DNA from: Thalassospira sp. ER-Se-21-Dark | GTDB taxonomy: Bacteria; Pseudomonadota; Alphaproteobacteria; Rhodospirillales; Thalassospiraceae | DNA length: 64,000 nt | Direction of reading: 5' to 3' | Assembly: GCF_017922435.1 (NCBI RefSeq) | Contig: NZ_VDEZ01000001.1 | Location: forward strand, 992,001 to 1,056,000 | Shown here: piece after piece, positions 1 through 8,768 of the stretch | Layout: the number at the start of each line of letters is the position of its first letter | How positions within the stretch are numbered: the first letter of the stretch is position 1 | Notes under the pieces: generated by a model | Told to the model about the DNA's origin: nothing | Database searches by the model: none | The model's input: the letters and a program-made list of their open reading frames with translations, nothing else | Program-made: the position numbers and the translations under genes

Positions 1-658
1 AGTTGGTCCCGGGCAATGAATTAAACAGCGCCTTGCCGAAATTCAGGCGCTTGGCCCCGCCGGCCTCGGCATTGAGGCGTTCCATCATTTCCTGCATGTG
101 ATAGACGCCTTGGCGGCCCAACTCGCCATAGACCATCAGGCCCATGCCGCCATTGGGTTTGAGCGCATCGGCAAGTGCCTTGAGCCCGGCATCGGGATCA
201 GGCAGGTGATGAAGCACCCCGCAGCAATCAATATAGTCAAACGGGCCGTACTCAGATGCCAGGTCGACAAAGGATCCGGTCACAAACGTGACGTTCTTTT
301 CCAGACTGCGGCGTTTGATGCGCGCCTCGGCAATCGCGCGCGAGCTTTCGGACAGATCGATATAGACGATCTCGGCCTTGGCTTTGCGGTCACGGGCCTG
401 CTGGGCCAGCATCACCAGCGCATCGCCGGTGCCACCGCCGGCGACAAGGATTTTGATTTTGCCGCTTTTGGTCTGTGCCGATGGATCGCGCCCGCCAAAG
501 ACAAAATGCACGATCTCGTCCCAGTTGCCCGGTGATCCGGTGATCAGGCGCTTGTCCTCATCCTCGGGATTGCGGGCCGGATAGGGATAGGTTTCATACT
601 GATCACGGGTCTTTGCAGAAGACTGGACGTGATCGGGCCTGTTTTTGTCGTCGGGCAT
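1..658 (-). CDS. Class I SAM-dependent methyltransferase (3' end beyond window)
   Basis: The minus-strand frame opens at an ATG at 658 (MPDDKNRP) and is still open at base 1, so only the first 219 or so codons are present. Glycine-rich motif I (VAGGGTGDA) binds S-adenosylmethionine. An acidic residue in VYIDLSES follows, and CCGVLHHLPDP matches the post-motif region common in Rossmann-fold methyltransferases. The N-terminal YETYPYPARNP segment is typical of a conserved alphaproteobacterial group whose substrate I cannot name. An in-frame stop at 695-697 lies just upstream with no other start between, which supports this start although no strong ribosome binding site is visible. Function beyond methyl transfer is inference. 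Confidence 0.85.
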   Translation of the reverse strand, partial: MPDDKNRPDHVQSSAKTRDQYETYPYPARNPEDEDKRLITGSPGNWDEIVHFVFGGRDPSAQTKSGKIKILVAGGGTGDALVMLAQQARDRKAKAEIVYIDLSESSRAIAEARIKRRSLEKNVTFVTGSFVDLASEYGPFDYIDCCGVLHHLPDPDAGLKALADALKPNGGMGLMVYGELGRQGVYHMQEMMERLNAEAGGAKRLNFGKALFNSLPGTN

Positions 659-734
659 TCGGCGATTTCCGGCAGAGAAGTGGTTGGGACGGGCTCATCC
701 TATACCAGCAATGTGCGTATTGAAATCCGCCTAT

Positions 735-1736
735 TTACCTGTTTGGACGGCAATCAATCACAAGTTTGCCGGTTGCCGTGCGTTCGCGAATGGCCGTCAA
801 GGCATCCATCGCATCTTCAAGACGATAAACCGCCGAGATCATCGGCCGGATCGCGCCGGATTTCAGGCGCTCCAGAAGCTCTGCCATGCCGGCTTGCGCA
901 ATATCGGCATTTTGTTCGAGATAGGCGCCGAAATAAAAGCCGATTGCGGTGACATTCTTGACCAGCAGGATATTGGCCGGAATTTGCGGCACGGTGCCGC
1001 TGGCAAAGCCGATCAAAAGCATGCGCGCACCGGGCGCAACGCAGCGCAGGCTTTGATCAAAGACATCACCGCCAACCGGATCATAAACAACATCGACGCC
1101 CTTTGGCTGACCAAGGCTTGCCGTGATTTCACGCACCCGGTCGCGGATATTTTCGGATTTATAATCAATGACATGGTCCGCACCATGGTCGCGCGCGATC
1201 TGGCATTTGTCCGCCCCACCGGCCGTGGCAATCACGGTTGCGCCCAGAAGCTTGGCGCATTCGACCGCCGTCAGACCAACCCCGCCAGCCGCCCCATGCA
1301 CCAGAACGACCTCGCCCGGCTTGACATCGGCGCGATACTTCAATGCAAACCAGCTTGTGCCATAAGCGATCTGAAAGGCTGCTGCGCTGTTGAAATCGAC
1401 ACCATTCGGAAGCGGCATCACAAGACTACCGTCGGCTACGACCTGTTCGGCGTAACCACCCCAATCGGGCATGGCCATGACCGCATCGCCGGGTTTGACA
1501 TGACTGACATCATCGCCAACTGCGCGCACCGTGCCACTGACTTCAAAGCCGGGGGAAAAGGGACCTTCGGGACGTTTTTGATATTTGCCTTGCAGGATCA
1601 GGGTATCGGCGAAATTGACACCGCAGGCGGCAACATCAATCAGGACCTGACCGGGCTGCAGCACCGACGGTGCCAGATCAGGGACATCCACCCATTGCGG
1701 TACTTCGCCAAATGCGTTGCAAATCCACGCTTTCAT
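735..1736 (-). CDS. NADPH:quinone oxidoreductase family protein (zinc-independent MDR)
   Basis: A 333-residue medium-chain dehydrogenase/reductase. It begins MKAWICNAFG and has the GroES-like N-terminal half followed by a Rossmann domain with VHGAAGGVGLTAVE, the signature of quinone oxidoreductase and zeta-crystallin-like enzymes. Cysteine clusters for structural zinc are not apparent. Family members reduce quinones or enoyl compounds with NADPH in the cytosol; the natural substrate is unknown. The frame stays open upstream to a TTG at 1802, but the ATG at 1736 has an AGGAAAA ribosome binding site and matches the family N terminus. It appears to be transcribed alone or with the gene downstream. 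Confidence 0.9.
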   Translation of the reverse strand: MKAWICNAFGEVPQWVDVPDLAPSVLQPGQVLIDVAACGVNFADTLILQGKYQKRPEGPFSPGFEVSGTVRAVGDDVSHVKPGDAVMAMPDWGGYAEQVVADGSLVMPLPNGVDFNSAAAFQIAYGTSWFALKYRADVKPGEVVLVHGAAGGVGLTAVECAKLLGATVIATAGGADKCQIARDHGADHVIDYKSENIRDRVREITASLGQPKGVDVVYDPVGGDVFDQSLRCVAPGARMLLIGFASGTVPQIPANILLVKNVTAIGFYFGAYLEQNADIAQAGMAELLERLKSGAIRPMISAVYRLEDAMDALTAIRERTATGKLVIDCRPNR

Positions 1737-1864
1737 CCCGGTTTTCCTGCCTGCTGCGATGTTGATTTCTGGCAGTGTGCCGACTGCACCGGGCGCAGAC
1801 AAGGCGACAAAGGACTAAACCAAACCGGACAACAGTTAGATGAAGAGCTCTGGCGAACGGGAGA

Positions 1865-2170
1865 TCAGAAAATGCGCTGACGCTTGCGCTTGCGGGTCAG
1901 CAGAAGAAGGATGGCGGACGGCACAAACAAGACAACCAGGGCCGGTGCCAGCAGGATCGGCACAAAGATGGTGTCCCATACCCAAACGGAAATGTAGCGC
2001 TGGATGACGGATTGCAACAGGTTCAGGCTGCCGGTATCAAGGCGATACCAGAGCTCGCCGGCGGCGACCAGACGAAAACTTCCTGTTTGAAGCGCGGTAA
2101 TGGAATCATCGACCAGCACAGCAATGCTGGCAAAAAGCAGTAACCATCCCAACGCCCGGAAAAACCACAT
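1865..2170 (-). CDS. Small conserved inner-membrane protein
   Basis: A 101-residue protein with one hydrophobic segment at the N terminus (MWFFRALGWLLLFASIAVLV), a soluble middle of about 40 residues, a second hydrophobic segment near residues 70-92, and a basic tail (TRKRKRQRIF) expected to face the cytosol. The ATG at 2170 is preceded by GGAGAGGATA, a good ribosome binding site; a TTG four codons upstream is less likely. Proteins of this kind recur in alphaproteobacteria without an assigned role. I do not recognise a function. Confidence 0.7.
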   Translation of the reverse strand: MWFFRALGWLLLFASIAVLVDDSITALQTGSFRLVAAGELWYRLDTGSLNLLQSVIQRYISVWVWDTIFVPILLAPALVVLFVPSAILLLLTRKRKRQRIF

Positions 2171-2519
2171 TATCCTCTCCAAGCGACCTGTCAGGGTCGG
2201 TATATTAGAAAAACAACAACAAGCCTAATGGTTTGCAGATAAAGGGTAAAGGGATGCATTTGTATAACAAAACATTACCCATGAGTTGCAAACACCTGAC
2301 ACCAAACCTTACGGATCAGACATCAACAAGAAGTAAAGATGCCGACAACGCCCCGTTTACCAAGGGTTTGCGGCGATTGAATGTCAGAAACACAGGCCAT
2401 TTTACAGGCAAATCAGTGGGATTTGCGCAAAGTGAAAAAAGAGGCTGATTGGGCCTTGTCAAGCGCGGGCGTCTCGGCTAATGTCCGCCCGCTTTCGCGA
2501 TATATCAAAGATCGCATGT
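2171..2519. other. Intergenic region between small membrane protein and tRNA-Ser
   Basis: About 350 bases with no convincing gene. A 71-codon frame on the plus strand (2233-2448) lacks a ribosome binding site and has an unusual composition, so I do not call it. The downstream part holds the tRNA promoter described separately. Confidence 0.5.
2456..2484 (+). promoter_or_regulatory. Probable sigma-70-type promoter of tRNA-Ser
   Basis: TTGTCA at 2456-2461 and TAATGT at 2479-2484 are separated by 17 bases, close to the housekeeping -35/-10 arrangement. They lie about 36 bases upstream of the mature tRNA 5' end. Inferred from sequence only. Confidence 0.55.
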
Positions 2520-2609
2520 GGAGAGGTGGCCGAGTGGTTTAAGGCGCACGCCTGGAAAGCGTGTTGGGGTGTAAGCCCCTCAGGGGTTCGAATCCCCTCC
2601 TCTCTGCCA
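2520..2609 (+). tRNA. tRNA-Ser (anticodon GGA)
   Basis: A 90-nt class II tRNA. The acceptor arm GGAGAGG pairs with CCTCTCT (one G-U pair). The D arm is present, the anticodon loop CTGGAAA gives anticodon GGA, the variable arm is long as expected for serine, and the T loop is TTCGAAT. The discriminator base is G and the 3' CCA is encoded. Reads UCC/UCU serine codons. Confidence 0.96.
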
Positions 2610-2759
2610 CTGACTTTAAAGAGCATTTTTCCGAGACATACAGACAAGATCAACCGGCACATATCCACGTGTCAGGTTCTGATTTGTCACGCGTTTTGCA
2701 CGGCTCCTGACAACAAGCTGTAAGGGCGTCTTGATCATAATGTGCTTTTGCAAGGAAGC

Positions 2760-2945
2760 ATGATGATCAAATATTTTTATCCTGACGGCAGCCACTGTTA
2801 CCGCGCCCTGCATACAGCACACGCGGTCTTTCGCAATGCGGATGGCAAGCTGATCGCCCGCGCCGAAAAGGCGGACGGATCGGGCATGTATGAGTTTGAA
2901 ATCGCAGGCTTTGAGCTTTTAAGCTCAGGGATCGTTTATGACTAA
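2760..2945 (+). CDS. Small hypothetical protein
   Basis: A 61-residue frame starting MMIKYFYPDG, with AAGGAAG placed correctly upstream of the ATG at 2760. The product is polar with no membrane segment and ends one base before the convergent MarR gene. Composition (HAVFRNADGKLIARAEKADG) looks like a genuine folded small protein, but I recognise no family. The ribosome binding site and tight fit between tRNA and marR are the only support. Confidence 0.5.
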   Translation: MMIKYFYPDGSHCYRALHTAHAVFRNADGKLIARAEKADGSGMYEFEIAGFELLSSGIVYD

Positions 2946-2946
2946 C

Positions 2947-3453
2947 CTAGCTGTCTTCTGAATTCTCGGCAGAATTCATCGCCGCCAGCCATTTGCGCAA
3001 GAGCCCATCAAGCTGTTCGAGTTCTTCTGCGCTTAGTGCTTCGAGCATCTGATGCTGGTTGGCGACATGCTCGGTAACGGCGGCATCAATCAGCTCAAAC
3101 CCCTTGTCCGTCAGGGCGATGACAAAGCCGCGCCCGTCCTCCGGGTTACGCTGGCGGGTGATCAGCCCGGCCTTTTCCAACCGATCAAGGCGGTTGGTCA
3201 TGGTGCCCGATGTCACCATGGTCCAGTCAATGAGCTCTGATGGGCTGAGAGCATAGGGCGGGCCGGACCGGCGCAGTGTCGCCAGAACGTCAAAACTTGC
3301 CAGCGACAGATCGTATTTTTTGAAAACACGTTCATGTGCGGCACTCAAATGGCTGCGCAGTCGTCCTATCCGGCCAATGACGCCCATTTGGGTGACGTCA
3401 AGGTCCGGTCTTTCACGGCGCCACTGCGCAAGAATGCGATCAACTTTATCCAT
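2947..3453 (-). CDS. MarR family transcriptional regulator
   Basis: A 168-residue MarR-type winged-helix repressor. The N-terminal dimerisation helix is followed by a helix-turn-helix (SPSELIDWTMVTSGTMTNRL, about residues 69-88) and a wing region carrying the family-typical GLITRQRNPEDGRG. It is divergent from a DMT exporter and an NAD(P)-binding protein, with two matching palindromes in the shared 82-bp spacer. The simplest reading is a ligand-responsive repressor of both itself and the exporter operon. The ligand is unknown, though such pairs often respond to phenolic or electrophilic compounds (family knowledge, not shown here). Confidence 0.92.
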   Translation of the reverse strand: MDKVDRILAQWRRERPDLDVTQMGVIGRIGRLRSHLSAAHERVFKKYDLSLASFDVLATLRRSGPPYALSPSELIDWTMVTSGTMTNRLDRLEKAGLITRQRNPEDGRGFVIALTDKGFELIDAAVTEHVANQHQMLEALSAEELEQLDGLLRKWLAAMNSAENSEDS

Positions 3454-3476
3454 GGTTCGGATTCTTCTCAGAATTT

Positions 3477-3520
3477 TATCTTGACGTCAAGATTTCTGAA
3501 TATATCTTGAAGTCAAGATA
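3477..3520. promoter_or_regulatory. Paired operators for the divergent MarR regulator
   Basis: Two copies of the dyad ATCTTGA-N2-TCAAGAT occur in the marR/exporter spacer, at 3478-3493 (centre CG, a perfect 16-bp palindrome) and 3504-3519 (centre AG). Their centres are 26 bp apart. The second copy ends 16 bases before the exporter start codon and the first lies 24 bases from the marR start, so binding should occlude both promoters. The size and form fit MarR-family operators; binding itself is inferred. Confidence 0.75.
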
Positions 3521-3535
3521 AATGGAGATGCCACC

Positions 3536-4447
3536 ATGAACCGAACAACCGATTTATGCCTCACCGCTCTTGCCCCGATCATTTGGGGCAGCAGCTATAT
3601 CGTCACCACGGAAATGCTGCCTGATGGCTTTCCACTGACTGTCGCCCTTCTGCGTGCCCTGCCGGCCGGATTGATCCTTTTGCTTGTTGTGCGGCAATTA
3701 CCGCCTGCTGGCTGGCGCGCCCGCGTGTTTATTCTGGGCGCGCTGAACTTTGCCGTTTTCTGGTCGATGCTGTTTGTCGCGGCCTATCGCCTGCCGGGCG
3801 GTGTGGCGGCGACACTTGGCGCGATCCAGCCGTTGCTGGTGCTGTTTCTGGCGCGCTTTGCGCTGGGATCCGGGATTACGATGCTGGGCATTATCGCTGC
3901 CATTTCCGGCTTGATCGGGGTCGCGATGCTTGTGCTTGGCCCGACCAGCAGCCTTGATCCGATTGGCATTGCAGCCGCCCTTTTTGGTGCCGCATCCATG
4001 GCAGCCGGCACCGTCATGACCCGCAAATGGCAGCCGCCGGTATCACCGCTGACCTTTACCGCCTGGCAATTAACCGCGGGCGGGATCCTGATGATCCCGG
4101 TAGCCCTGATCCTTGAGCCCGGCTTCCCGGTGCCGACCGTAACCAATCTGGCCGGTTTGGTGTGGCTCGGTCTGATCGGGGCGGCCCTGACCTATTACCT
4201 GTGGTTCCGGGGCATTGCGCGCCTTGGCCCGACGACGGTGACAAGCTTTGGCTTTTTGAGCCCGACCAGTGCGGTTTTGCTCGGCTGGGTAATTCTGGGC
4301 GAGGCCCTGAGCCCGCTTCAGATGGCAGGCGTGATTGTTGTGCTGGTCAGTATCTGGCTGGGTCAGCGGGCGGCGCGTCCTGCGCCTGCACCAGTGGCTG
4401 AACCAGCACCAGCGGCGATCAACGAACCCGCCCCGCGCACGACATAA
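3536..4447 (+). CDS. EamA/DMT superfamily transporter
   Basis: A 303-residue inner-membrane protein with about ten hydrophobic segments arranged as two EamA repeats. The N-terminal ALAPIIWGSSYIVTTEMLP and the internal GLIGVAMLVLG are characteristic of drug/metabolite exporters such as the YedA/RhaT-like group. The C-terminal tail is rich in Ala and Pro (residues about 280-303) and presumably cytosolic. The ATG at 3536 follows GGAGATG. First gene of a two-gene unit with the NAD(P)-binding protein, and the likely target of the divergent MarR repressor. The substrate cannot be told from sequence. Confidence 0.9.
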   Translation: MNRTTDLCLTALAPIIWGSSYIVTTEMLPDGFPLTVALLRALPAGLILLLVVRQLPPAGWRARVFILGALNFAVFWSMLFVAAYRLPGGVAATLGAIQPLLVLFLARFALGSGITMLGIIAAISGLIGVAMLVLGPTSSLDPIGIAAALFGAASMAAGTVMTRKWQPPVSPLTFTAWQLTAGGILMIPVALILEPGFPVPTVTNLAGLVWLGLIGAALTYYLWFRGIARLGPTTVTSFGFLSPTSAVLLGWVILGEALSPLQMAGVIVVLVSIWLGQRAARPAPAPVAEPAPAAINEPAPRTT

Positions 4448-4483
4448 AAACAAAACGCCCCACAAATATACAGGAAACGTCCG

Positions 4484-5146
4484 ATGAAGATTGTTCTGTT
4501 TGGTGCCACCGGCGATGTCGGTACCGCCACCCTGCACGAAGCCCTAAAGCGAGGCCATACCGTCACCGCGATTGCGCGCAATATCCACAAACTGGCCGAT
4601 ATGCCAGACAGCGTCGCGCGCGAAAGCGTTGATGTGCTGGCCAAGCCAGACCGCGTTGCCGAGCTAATGACAAGCCATGACGTTGCGATCAGCGCACTTC
4701 GCCCGATCAGCGGATCAGAAAGTTTGCTGGTTGAGATGACCCGCGTGTTGCTTGATGCGGCGCGTAAAACAAAAGCCCCGATTTACCTGACCGGTGGGGC
4801 TGCGACCCTGAAACTGGCCGATGAAAGTGGTCATACTGTTCTAACCGCGCCGGATTTCCTGCCCGATGCCGTGCGCCCGATTGCAGAGGCCTGTGCAAAG
4901 CAGGATGCGCTGTTTAATCAATATGAGGATGTGCAATGGACCTGCCTGCGCCCGCCGGCGATGCTGATCGAGGGGCCGCTGACCGGGCAATATGTGCGCG
5001 GCACCGATACGCTGATCCCCGATCACGACGGGGTTGCGCGGATTTCCTATGCCGATTTCGGTTATGCCATGGTTGATCTGATCGAAACCGGCAATGGCGG
5101 TCAGCAGCGCTTGACGGTTGGGTATCAGAACAGGGCGGCGGCCTGA
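4484..5146 (+). CDS. NAD(P)-binding Rossmann protein (NmrA/YwnB-like atypical SDR)
   Basis: A 220-residue protein beginning MKIVLFGATGDVGTATLHEA. The glycine motif GATGDVG marks an atypical short-chain dehydrogenase fold of the NAD(H)-binding, NmrA or YwnB type. These proteins resemble flavin reductases or redox sensors and often lack the catalytic Tyr-x3-Lys; no clear YxxxK is visible. It starts 36 bp after the exporter with CAGGAAAC upstream, so it is probably cotranscribed and controlled by the same MarR protein. Enzymatic activity is uncertain. Confidence 0.82.
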   Translation: MKIVLFGATGDVGTATLHEALKRGHTVTAIARNIHKLADMPDSVARESVDVLAKPDRVAELMTSHDVAISALRPISGSESLLVEMTRVLLDAARKTKAPIYLTGGAATLKLADESGHTVLTAPDFLPDAVRPIAEACAKQDALFNQYEDVQWTCLRPPAMLIEGPLTGQYVRGTDTLIPDHDGVARISYADFGYAMVDLIETGNGGQQRLTVGYQNRAAA

Positions 5147-5175
5147 GAGCTCAGCACGCATTATATAAACAACAG

Positions 5176-5206
5176 AAAAACGGGCGGCCTTGTTGGTCGC
5201 CCGTTT
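5176..5206. terminator. Bidirectional rho-independent terminator
   Basis: AAAACGGGCG and CGCCCGTTTT form an inverted repeat with an 11-base loop, with A and T runs at the two ends. It lies between the convergent NAD(P)-binding gene and proC and can serve both. Confidence 0.75.
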
Positions 5207-5224
5207 TGCGTTGCTTGACGGTGC

Positions 5225-5998
5225 TTACCCGGAGGCCTTGATCCGCGCGAAGACTTCATCAAGGGCGGTATGGATTGCGTCAGTACCCTTTTCGCGGATG
5301 AAGGTTTGGGCCACCTGTTCATTCAGGCCACCGGCGGTGATGTGGCCCTCATAAAGATCAGCAAAGCTTTGATCGGGGGATTTGTCGGTATTTTGCGCAA
5401 GGCCGGAAAACAGGGCAGCAAGGTAGCGCCTGACATCGGCATAGTCGGATCCCTGTTTGACCATCCACTGGGCGGCACTTTCCAGTACGGTGAAATAGGT
5501 CGCCATCAATGCACTGCCGGTCGCGTAGCCATCAAAGGCATCAATGGTTTCAGCCGCCACCGCGCCGCCCAGCTTTTCAAAAAGGGTCATTACACCGGGC
5601 GAGCCGGGATAAACCGCCGTGACACAGGCATGATGTTCGACCGGTGGCAGGGGAATGGCGCGATCACATTGCGCGTTGGTGCCAAGCCAGACTTTGAGAT
5701 CAGAAATCGGGATGGTGGCGATCAGACTGACAATCTGTTTGTCATCAGGCACGCGAAGGGCGGACAGGACATCACCGGCAATCTGCGGCAGAACCGCCAA
5801 GAAGATCATATCGGATTGATCAATGATCGCCTGATTGTCGTCTTCGACCCGCACCCGATCAAAGTCGGCGGCGAGCTTTGCCGAGATATGTCCGCTTCGG
5901 CGCGAGACGATGATTTCATCTACTGCGTAATCAGATGTCAAAAGACCACGAATGACCGCATCGCTGATGGCGCCGGTTCCGATAAAGCCAAGTTTCAT
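5225..5998 (-). CDS. proC: Pyrroline-5-carboxylate reductase family protein
   Basis: A 257-residue cytosolic NAD(P)H-dependent reductase of the ProC family, catalysing the last step of proline synthesis from pyrroline-5-carboxylate. The dinucleotide site GFIGTGAI is at residues 4-11, followed by IIVSRRSG and DMIFLAVLPQ as in ProC. The C-terminal dimerisation helices are shorter and less conserved than in classical ProC, and the usual TVAG-type signature is hard to place. A paralogue acting on another imine is therefore possible. The start codon overlaps the thpR stop (ATGA) and uses GAGGAT inside thpR, implying coupled translation. Confidence 0.78.
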   Translation of the reverse strand: MKLGFIGTGAISDAVIRGLLTSDYAVDEIIVSRRSGHISAKLAADFDRVRVEDDNQAIIDQSDMIFLAVLPQIAGDVLSALRVPDDKQIVSLIATIPISDLKVWLGTNAQCDRAIPLPPVEHHACVTAVYPGSPGVMTLFEKLGGAVAAETIDAFDGYATGSALMATYFTVLESAAQWMVKQGSDYADVRRYLAALFSGLAQNTDKSPDQSFADLYEGHITAGGLNEQVAQTFIREKGTDAIHTALDEVFARIKASG

Positions 5999-6591
5999 TG
6001 AAAATCCTCTGTTGCGAAGGCCTCTGAGAGGTCTGGCTCAGGAAGCGGCCCATCCTTGCCGTCATAGGCGGCAATCACGCGAAATTCCGGACCATCCGCC
6101 GTTGCGTGGCTTTCATACAAACAGAAACGATCAACGGTGAACACCCGTGATGACACATCGCCATGATCGACAATCGCCTGTTCGACGACGGCACGCGCAG
6201 CGTCACGGTTACGCCCCAACGTAATATGCGGGGTGAATTTGCGCATATCCATATCCGGGCATTCTTCCAGCGCCAGAAGCGCATTTTCCACCCGATTGGC
6301 AAGTGTACGCAGAGCCGGTTCATCCTTTACCCCGGCCCAGAAAATGCGAACCTTGCGGTTTGAGGCAAACATATCAAGGCCCGATACCTGCAGATCAAAG
6401 GGCTCGAACGCCACTTGTGACAAGGCCTGATCAATCTCACCCGCCAGACCCGGATCGACATTGCCGATGAATTTCAGGGTGATGTGCATGTTTTCCGGGG
6501 TCTGGGCATCAAGCCCCTTGATCGCACGCCCCAGCGGATAAAGGTCGGTCGCAATATCGTGGGGAATTTCCACACCAACAAACAAACGCAT
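5995..6591 (-). CDS. thpR: RNA 2',3'-cyclic phosphodiesterase
   Basis: A 198-residue member of the 2H phosphoesterase superfamily. Two catalytic HxTx motifs are present, HITL at residues 36-39 and HITL at 122-125, spaced as in ThpR/LigT. The start MRLFVGVEIP is typical. The enzyme opens 2',3'-cyclic phosphates on RNA ends; its physiological RNA is unclear in bacteria. Both motifs are intact, so the protein should be active. The C-terminal extension past residue 180 is acidic and probably flexible. It forms an overlapping pair with proC downstream. Confidence 0.92.
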   Translation of the reverse strand: MRLFVGVEIPHDIATDLYPLGRAIKGLDAQTPENMHITLKFIGNVDPGLAGEIDQALSQVAFEPFDLQVSGLDMFASNRKVRIFWAGVKDEPALRTLANRVENALLALEECPDMDMRKFTPHITLGRNRDAARAVVEQAIVDHGDVSSRVFTVDRFCLYESHATADGPEFRVIAAYDGKDGPLPEPDLSEAFATEDFQ

Positions 6592-6618
6592 GTCTTCGAT
6601 CCAATTCTGATGCGGTAA

Positions 6619-7485
6619 TTAGCCGGTCGAACGTTCAGGCAGCGGCAAGGCGTCATCTTCGCCATCAATCTGCGGGAACTTTCCCGCCGCCCAATCGGAT
6701 TTGGCCGCCTCGATCCGTTCCTTTGTGCTGGCGACAAAGTTCCACCAGATATAGCGCCGGCCAACCGGCAGGCCGCCCAGCAGCATCACCCGGCAACCAG
6801 TTTTGGCAACGATATCGGGGATTTCTTCGGGTGCGACATAGATAAAGCTTTCAGGCTTATAGCTTTCGCCGTCAATCAGTAGCGTACCGGACACAACATA
6901 AATCGCCCCTTCCTGATTTTCGCCGGGCAGAAGAAGCTGCGCGCCTTCGTCCATTTCGACATCAAGGTAATAAAGCTTGGATTTGACCGGCACGGGGGCG
7001 GTTTTGCCAAAGGCCTCACCGGCGATCAGGCGCATGTGAAGCCCGGCATCCTCGATCACGGGCAGGTCATTTTTGGCAACGTGATAAAAGGCGGGATCTG
7101 ATTCCTCTGCCTCGTCTGGCAGCGCGACCCATAGCTGCAGGCCATCGAGTTCATGAACGGAATTGCGGACCGCATCGGTTTCGCGTTCGGAATGGGTAAT
7201 GCCGCGCCCGGCACTCATCCAGTTGAGATCGCCCGGTGTGATTTCAAGATCACTGCCCAGACTGTCACGATGGAGGATCGCACCCTTGAACAGATAGGTC
7301 ACGGTCGCGAGACACGTATGAGGATGCGGCGGCACATCGATGCCCTGACCGGGTTGGAATTCGACCGGCCCCATATGATCGAAAAACACGAACGGACCGA
7401 CGGAACGCACATCGCGATGGGGTAAAACGCGACGCACGGAGATACCCCCCAGATCGGATTCCTTGCCAAAGATCAGCTTAACCAT
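6619..7485 (-). CDS. Pirin family protein
   Basis: A 288-residue bicupin. The N-terminal cupin holds the metal ligands His54, His56, His98 and Glu100 (VPPHPHTCLATVTYLFKG and GRGITHSE), the hallmark of pirins. The C-terminal cupin lacks ligands, as usual. Bacterial pirins include quercetinases such as YhiH/YhhW and regulators of central metabolism; the substrate here is not predictable. The gene sits 27 bp upstream of thpR on the same strand. It starts at an ATG at 7485 preceded by GGAGGCGAC. Confidence 0.93.
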   Translation of the reverse strand: MVKLIFGKESDLGGISVRRVLPHRDVRSVGPFVFFDHMGPVEFQPGQGIDVPPHPHTCLATVTYLFKGAILHRDSLGSDLEITPGDLNWMSAGRGITHSERETDAVRNSVHELDGLQLWVALPDEAEESDPAFYHVAKNDLPVIEDAGLHMRLIAGEAFGKTAPVPVKSKLYYLDVEMDEGAQLLLPGENQEGAIYVVSGTLLIDGESYKPESFIYVAPEEIPDIVAKTGCRVMLLGGLPVGRRYIWWNFVASTKERIEAAKSDWAAGKFPQIDGEDDALPLPERSTG

Positions 7486-7588
7486 ATGTCGCCTCCGTTC
7501 TGGTGGTGGGAAAAGCGGCGGGATAAACCGCCGCCTTTCAAAAGTCTCTGGTCAAATTCTGCGAGCAAAATCTGACCATCCTGTGACC

Positions 7589-8629
7589 TTACGGGCAGGG
7601 ATAGGTATAGACCTGATGGATGTTTTCGATTTCTTCGAGAACGCTGTCCGACAGGGTGATGTTGGCCGAACCGATATTGGATTTCAGCTGTTCCATGCTG
7701 GTCGCGCCAATGATGTTGGACGTCAGGAACGGGCGCGAATTGACATAGGCCAGCGCCATCTGGGCCGGATCAAGACCATTGTCCTTGGCAAGTTTGACGT
7801 AGGCTTCGGTTGCCTTGACGCCATTTTCGGTCAGATAGCGGCCAAAATACTGCGGCCATTTGGTCACGCGGGTGCCATCCGGGCGCGCACCGCCAAGATA
7901 TTTGCCCGACAGCGCCCCGCCGCCCAGCGGCGAATAGGCCAGAAGACCGGCATCTTCACGGATCGAACATTCGGCCAGACCGACTTCATATTGCCTGGTC
8001 AGAAGGCTATAGGGGTTCTGAACCGAGACAACGCGCGGCCAGCCATTCTTTTCGGCCAGCTCAAGGAACTTCATCAGGCCCCACGGGCTTTCATTCGAAA
8101 GGCCGATATGGCGGACCTTGCCGGCCTTGACCAGCTCATCAAGCGCTTCGAGGCTTTCCTCGATCGGGGTGAATTCCTCGTCCGGCTCGTGGGTGTAGCC
8201 GAGCTTGGAGAAGAAGTTGGAATTCCGATCCGGCCAATGGAGCTGATAAAGATCGACATAATCGGTTTTAAGGCGGCCAAGTGAAGCGTCAATCGCCTCA
8301 AAGATCTGCCCGCGGGTCAAACGCGGCCCGCCACGCACATACGGGAAACGATCCGCCGGGCCGACAATCTTGGTGGCGATCACCAGATCATCGCGCTTTC
8401 CGCGTTTTTCAAGCCAGTTGCCGATGATGGTTTCGGTCGCGGTAAAGGTCTCTTCCATCGCCGGGACCGGGTACATTTCGGCAGTGTCGATGAAATTGAC
8501 TTCGTTGGCAGTGGCGTAATCAAGCTGTTCGAATGCTTCTTCCTGGGTGTTCTGCTGGCCCCAGGTCATGGTGCCAAGGCAGATGACGCTGACATCAATG
8601 TCTGTACGCCCCAGTCGACGATATTCCAT
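7589..8629 (-). CDS. tas: NADP(H)-dependent aldo-keto reductase, Tas family
   Basis: A 346-residue AKR barrel beginning MEYRRLGRTD. The catalytic tetrad is recognisable: Asp48, Tyr53 (FIDTAEMYP), Lys87 (VIATKIVG) and His131 (LYQLHWPDRN). The insert with WLEKRGKRDD and the C-terminal NIIGATSMEQLKSNI match the Tas/YghZ-like group. The reaction is NADPH-dependent carbonyl reduction. The frame continues 37 codons upstream, but the ATG at 8629 has GGGGAATT before it and matches the family start. Confidence 0.93.
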   Translation of the reverse strand: MEYRRLGRTDIDVSVICLGTMTWGQQNTQEEAFEQLDYATANEVNFIDTAEMYPVPAMEETFTATETIIGNWLEKRGKRDDLVIATKIVGPADRFPYVRGGPRLTRGQIFEAIDASLGRLKTDYVDLYQLHWPDRNSNFFSKLGYTHEPDEEFTPIEESLEALDELVKAGKVRHIGLSNESPWGLMKFLELAEKNGWPRVVSVQNPYSLLTRQYEVGLAECSIREDAGLLAYSPLGGGALSGKYLGGARPDGTRVTKWPQYFGRYLTENGVKATEAYVKLAKDNGLDPAQMALAYVNSRPFLTSNIIGATSMEQLKSNIGSANITLSDSVLEEIENIHQVYTYPCP

Positions 8630-8768
8630 ATGAAATTCCCCTGTCTTATGCCGCCCGCACTGATCGATCAGGACGGCACATGATTTTGCAATGGTATGAA
8701 TATATCCGCTTGGCCGCGCGATGAAACCGTTTGCGGGCAAATTTCTTATGATTTGAAATTTCGCGGCC

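Noticed and set aside
2233-2448. 71-codon frame upstream of tRNA-Ser
   Set aside because: No ribosome binding site; composition looks non-coding.
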